A stretch of 64,000 nucleotides of DNA, taken from positions 1 through 64,000 of the forward strand of contig NZ_JARVWP010000003.1 of assembly GCF_029846235.1 (NCBI RefSeq), given 5' to 3'. Shown here piece after piece: positions 62,014-64,000 of the stretch (position 1 is the first letter of the stretch; each line of letters starts with the position of its first letter). The DNA comes from Bradyrhizobium sp. CER78 (GTDB lineage Bacteria; Pseudomonadota; Alphaproteobacteria; Rhizobiales; Xanthobacteraceae). The translations under genes and the position numbers were made by a program. The notes beneath the pieces are model-generated. The model saw nothing but the letters and a program-made list of their open reading frames with translations. It was not told where the DNA came from and did no database searches.

Positions 62014-62973
62014 ATGGTCACCATCGTCGACACCATCTCCACCACTCAGCTCCGCCCCCGTCACCCCGAAAAGGTGAACCGGCCGGATGCCGTGTCGCCG
62101 CCGAAGCCGGACTGGATCCGGGTTCGCGCGCCGAACACGCGCGGCTATGCGGATACGCGCCGGATCGTGAAGGAGAACGGCCTCGTCACGGTGTGCGAGG
62201 AGGCAGGCTGCCCCAATATCGGTGAGTGCTGGGACAAGAAGCACGCCACCTTCATGATCATGGGCGACACCTGCACGCGCGCCTGCGCGTTCTGCAACGT
62301 CAAGACCGGCATGCCTGGCGCGCTTGAGGCGAGCGAGCCGGAATACGTCGCGGAGGCCACCGCCAAGCTCGGGCTCAACCATGTCGTTGTGACCTCGGTC
62401 GATCGCGACGATCTAGCCGACGGCGGCGCCGAGCATTTTGCCCAGACGATCCACGCCATCCGCGCGCGCTGCCCGAGCACCACGATCGAGATCTTGACGC
62501 CGGACTTCCTGCGCAAGGACGGCGCGCTCGAGCGCGTGGTCGCGGCGAAACCCGACGTCTTCAACCACAATCTGGAAACCGTGCCCTCGCGCTATCTGAC
62601 GGTCCGTCCGGGCGCGCGCTATTTCCATTCGATCCGGCTGCTGCAGCGGGTCAAGGAGATGGACCCGACCATCTTCACCAAGTCGGGCATCATGGTCGGC
62701 CTCGGCGAGGAGCGGCACGAGGTGCTGCAGGTGATGGACGATCTGCGCTCGGCAGAAGTCGATTTCCTGACCATCGGCCAGTATCTGCAGCCGACGCGCA
62801 AGCATCACGCCGTGATGCGATACGTGACCCCTGACGAATTCGCGGGCTACGAGCGCGTTGCCTATACCAAGGGTTTTCTGATGGTGTCGGCGAGTCCGCT
62901 GACGCGCTCGTCGCATCATGCCGGCGAGGATTTTGCGAAACTGCAGGCGGCACGCACGGCACGTGGCCGCTAG
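62014..62973 (+). CDS. lipA: Lipoyl synthase
   Basis: 319 residues. Radical SAM enzyme that inserts sulfurs into octanoyl chains. Auxiliary [4Fe-4S] cluster cysteines 61, 66 and 72 ([12 protein letters not shown]) and radical SAM cluster cysteines 87, 91 and 94 (CTRACAFC) are intact, and the C-terminal RSSHHAGED holds the terminal serine ligand. The start at 62014 (MVTIVDTIS) is preferred over 61987, as the shorter start is the usual alphaproteobacterial one. The lipB gene is not present nearby. Confidence 0.95.
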   Translation: MVTIVDTISTTQLRPRHPEKVNRPDAVSPPKPDWIRVRAPNTRGYADTRRIVKENGLVTVCEEAGCPNIGECWDKKHATFMIMGDTCTRACAFCNVKTGMPGALEASEPEYVAEATAKLGLNHVVVTSVDRDDLADGGAEHFAQTIHAIRARCPSTTIEILTPDFLRKDGALERVVAAKPDVFNHNLETVPSRYLTVRPGARYFHSIRLLQRVKEMDPTIFTKSGIMVGLGEERHEVLQVMDDLRSAEVDFLTIGQYLQPTRKHHAVMRYVTPDEFAGYERVAYTKGFLMVSASPLTRSSHHAGEDFAKLQAARTARGR

Positions 62974-63063
62974 ATTTTGATTGAGAGCGGGAAGCCGGCG
63001 CCATCATGCGCCGTTGCCGGATCGAGCCCTGATCGAGCCTTGACCGAACCTTGGACGGGACCA

Positions 63064-63603
63064 ATGCAGCGCGTTCTGGTGATGGGATCGTCGGGATCCG
63101 GCAAGTCGACCTTTGCGCGGCGGCTGTCCGCCCTGACAGGCATCCCGACCGTGTCGATCGACGCGCTGTTCTGGAAGCCGGGCTGGGTCGAGTCCGACAA
63201 GGACGAATTCAACCGCCGCATGACCGCAGCGGCGCGAGAGCCGCGCTGGATCATGGATGGGAACTACACCAAGAGTGGTGCGGGTGAGTTGCGCAAAGAA
63301 CTCTCCGATACGATCATCTGGTTCGACCTGCCGCGATCGACCTGCATGCTCGGAATCCTCGGCCGCATTGCCGCGAGCTATGGCCAGGTGCGGCCGGAGA
63401 TGGCGGAAGGCTGCCCGGAGAAGATCGATCTGGAATTCTTCCGCTACGTCTGGACCTATCGCAGGCAACAGCGGCCGAAGCTGATCGAATATTTTTCAGG
63501 ACTGCGTGCCGATCAATCGCTGGTCTGCTTTACCAACCGAGGGCAGGCCGACGACTATCTGAACAACCTCGCACTCCCGCCAAACCGTGCGAGTATCCAC
63601 TGA
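63064..63603 (+). CDS. P-loop nucleoside kinase/FlaR-like topology modulation protein
   Basis: 179 residues. The Walker A is MGSSGSGKST at the N-terminus, and W-F-D-L-P-R-S-T in the middle is a typical strand and NMP-binding segment; W-I-M-D-G-N-Y-T-K-S is another conserved stretch. The family is annotated as FlaR-like/adenylate-kinase-like P-loop proteins of unknown role. ATG 63064 chosen because the upstream frame lacks the fold. The following gene overlaps by one base (TGATG at 63601-63605). Confidence 0.85.
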   Translation: MQRVLVMGSSGSGKSTFARRLSALTGIPTVSIDALFWKPGWVESDKDEFNRRMTAAAREPRWIMDGNYTKSGAGELRKELSDTIIWFDLPRSTCMLGILGRIAASYGQVRPEMAEGCPEKIDLEFFRYVWTYRRQQRPKLIEYFSGLRADQSLVCFTNRGQADDYLNNLALPPNRASIH

Positions 63604-64000
63604 TGCCACGATTCTCCAGCAAGCGGCGGGTCCGCCACACCGCACCTCAAATGTTCGATCTGGTCGCCGACGTCGAGCGCTATCCGGAATTCGTGCCGCT
63701 GTGCCAGGCGCTCAAGATCCGCCAGCGGACGCCGAAGGACGACGGCACCGAGGTCGTGGTCGCCGACATGACGGTCTCCTTCAAGCTGGTGCGGGAGACC
63801 TTCACCAGCAAGGTGACGCTCGACCGGCCCAACCTGAAGATCCTGGTCGAATATCTCCGCGGCCCGTTCAGCAATCTGGAGAACCGCTGGAGCTTCGAGC
63901 CGAAGTCGGAGACCGAATGCGATGTCGGCTTCTTCCTGAACTACGAATTCAAGAGCAGGATGCTCGCGATGCTGATGGGCTCGATGTTCGACGCCGCTTT
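63603..64000 (+). CDS. RatA/Coq10-like START domain protein (3' end outside window)
   Basis: At least 132 residues of a START/SRPBCC fold beginning MPRFSSKRRVRHTAPQMFDLVADVERYPEFVPLC, the hallmark of the RatA/COQ10 family. In Proteobacteria it is variously annotated as RatA ribosome-association toxin or ubiquinone-binding protein; the Alphaproteobacterial version is more likely a lipid/quinone binder. It is cut at the window edge. Overlaps the preceding gene by one base. Confidence 0.9.
   Translation, partial: MPRFSSKRRVRHTAPQMFDLVADVERYPEFVPLCQALKIRQRTPKDDGTEVVVADMTVSFKLVRETFTSKVTLDRPNLKILVEYLRGPFSNLENRWSFEPKSETECDVGFFLNYEFKSRMLAMLMGSMFDAA

Noticed and set aside
1..64000. CRISPR arrays or insertion sequences
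   Set aside because: No regularly spaced repeats and no transposase-like protein seen in either strand.

Overview
The window looks like ordinary chromosomal backbone of a Bradyrhizobium-type alphaproteobacterium (Nitrobacteraceae, Rhizobiales). The evidence is high GC with strong GC3 bias, the general amino-acid transporter order aapJ-aapQ-aapM-aapP, the order pcm-tolC-popZ-valS, a cpa/tad pilus operon, a penta-MXKDX protein, and DUF992, DUF6481 and DUF1330 small proteins. The genus call is inference from gene content and protein style; no marker such as rRNA is present. I see no insertion sequence, integrase, CRISPR array or prophage.

Layout. 1-2925: TRAP transporter (dctM partial, dctQ, dctP) on the minus strand. 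3245-9194: many small, mostly uncharacterised genes, with a 2-keto-3-deoxygalactonate kinase/aldolase pair (5946-7521). 9362-12710: a minus-strand run with three tiny ORFs of 27-44 codons, a DUF992 protein, a GT87 glycosyltransferase and a DUF1330 protein. 12891-12967: tRNA-Arg(TCT). 13255-20612: bacterial alpha-2-macroglobulin overlapping pbpC (PBP1C), a periplasmic defence/repair pair. 20776-24474: ArnT-like transferase, PAP2 phosphatase, GT2 and LABN protein, a probable lipid A or polyprenyl-phosphate sugar modification set. 24669-28178: M23/LytM protein with an altered metal-site residue, and a Na/Pi-cotransporter/PhoU-like protein. 28513-34066: PilZ protein, tadD, and the minus-strand cpaB-C-D-E operon, with no cpaF/tadB/tadC in view. 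34352-40392: metC divergent from aapJQMP. 40401-40498: composite palindromic element between convergent aapP and cysK. 42099-51302: complete tripartite RND efflux operon (outer-membrane lipoprotein, adaptor, two MdtB/MdtC-like pumps). 51338-54770: tRNA uridine modification enzyme, tRNA-Cys, a TetR/DUF1772 divergent pair with twin operator-like repeats, tRNA-Asn and a small gene. 54894-61245: pcm, tolC, popZ, valS. 61276-64000: 3-methyladenine glycosylase, lipA, a small P-loop kinase-like protein and a RatA/Coq10-like protein cut by the window end.

Much of the window concerns the envelope: peptidoglycan (pbpC, M23), lipid A decoration, type IVc pili, efflux and TolC export. Cell-cycle polarity (popZ, pilus genes with a possible CtrA-like site) and nutrient uptake (TRAP, Aap, Na/Pi) make up most of the rest. 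I did not find a convincing undescribed multi-gene system. The best leads are small: the tiny ORF units at 9452-9541 and 10386-10617, the twin TetR-type repeats at 53503-53550, the two large hairpins between tolC and popZ, and the M23 protein with tyrosine replacing a zinc-ligand histidine.
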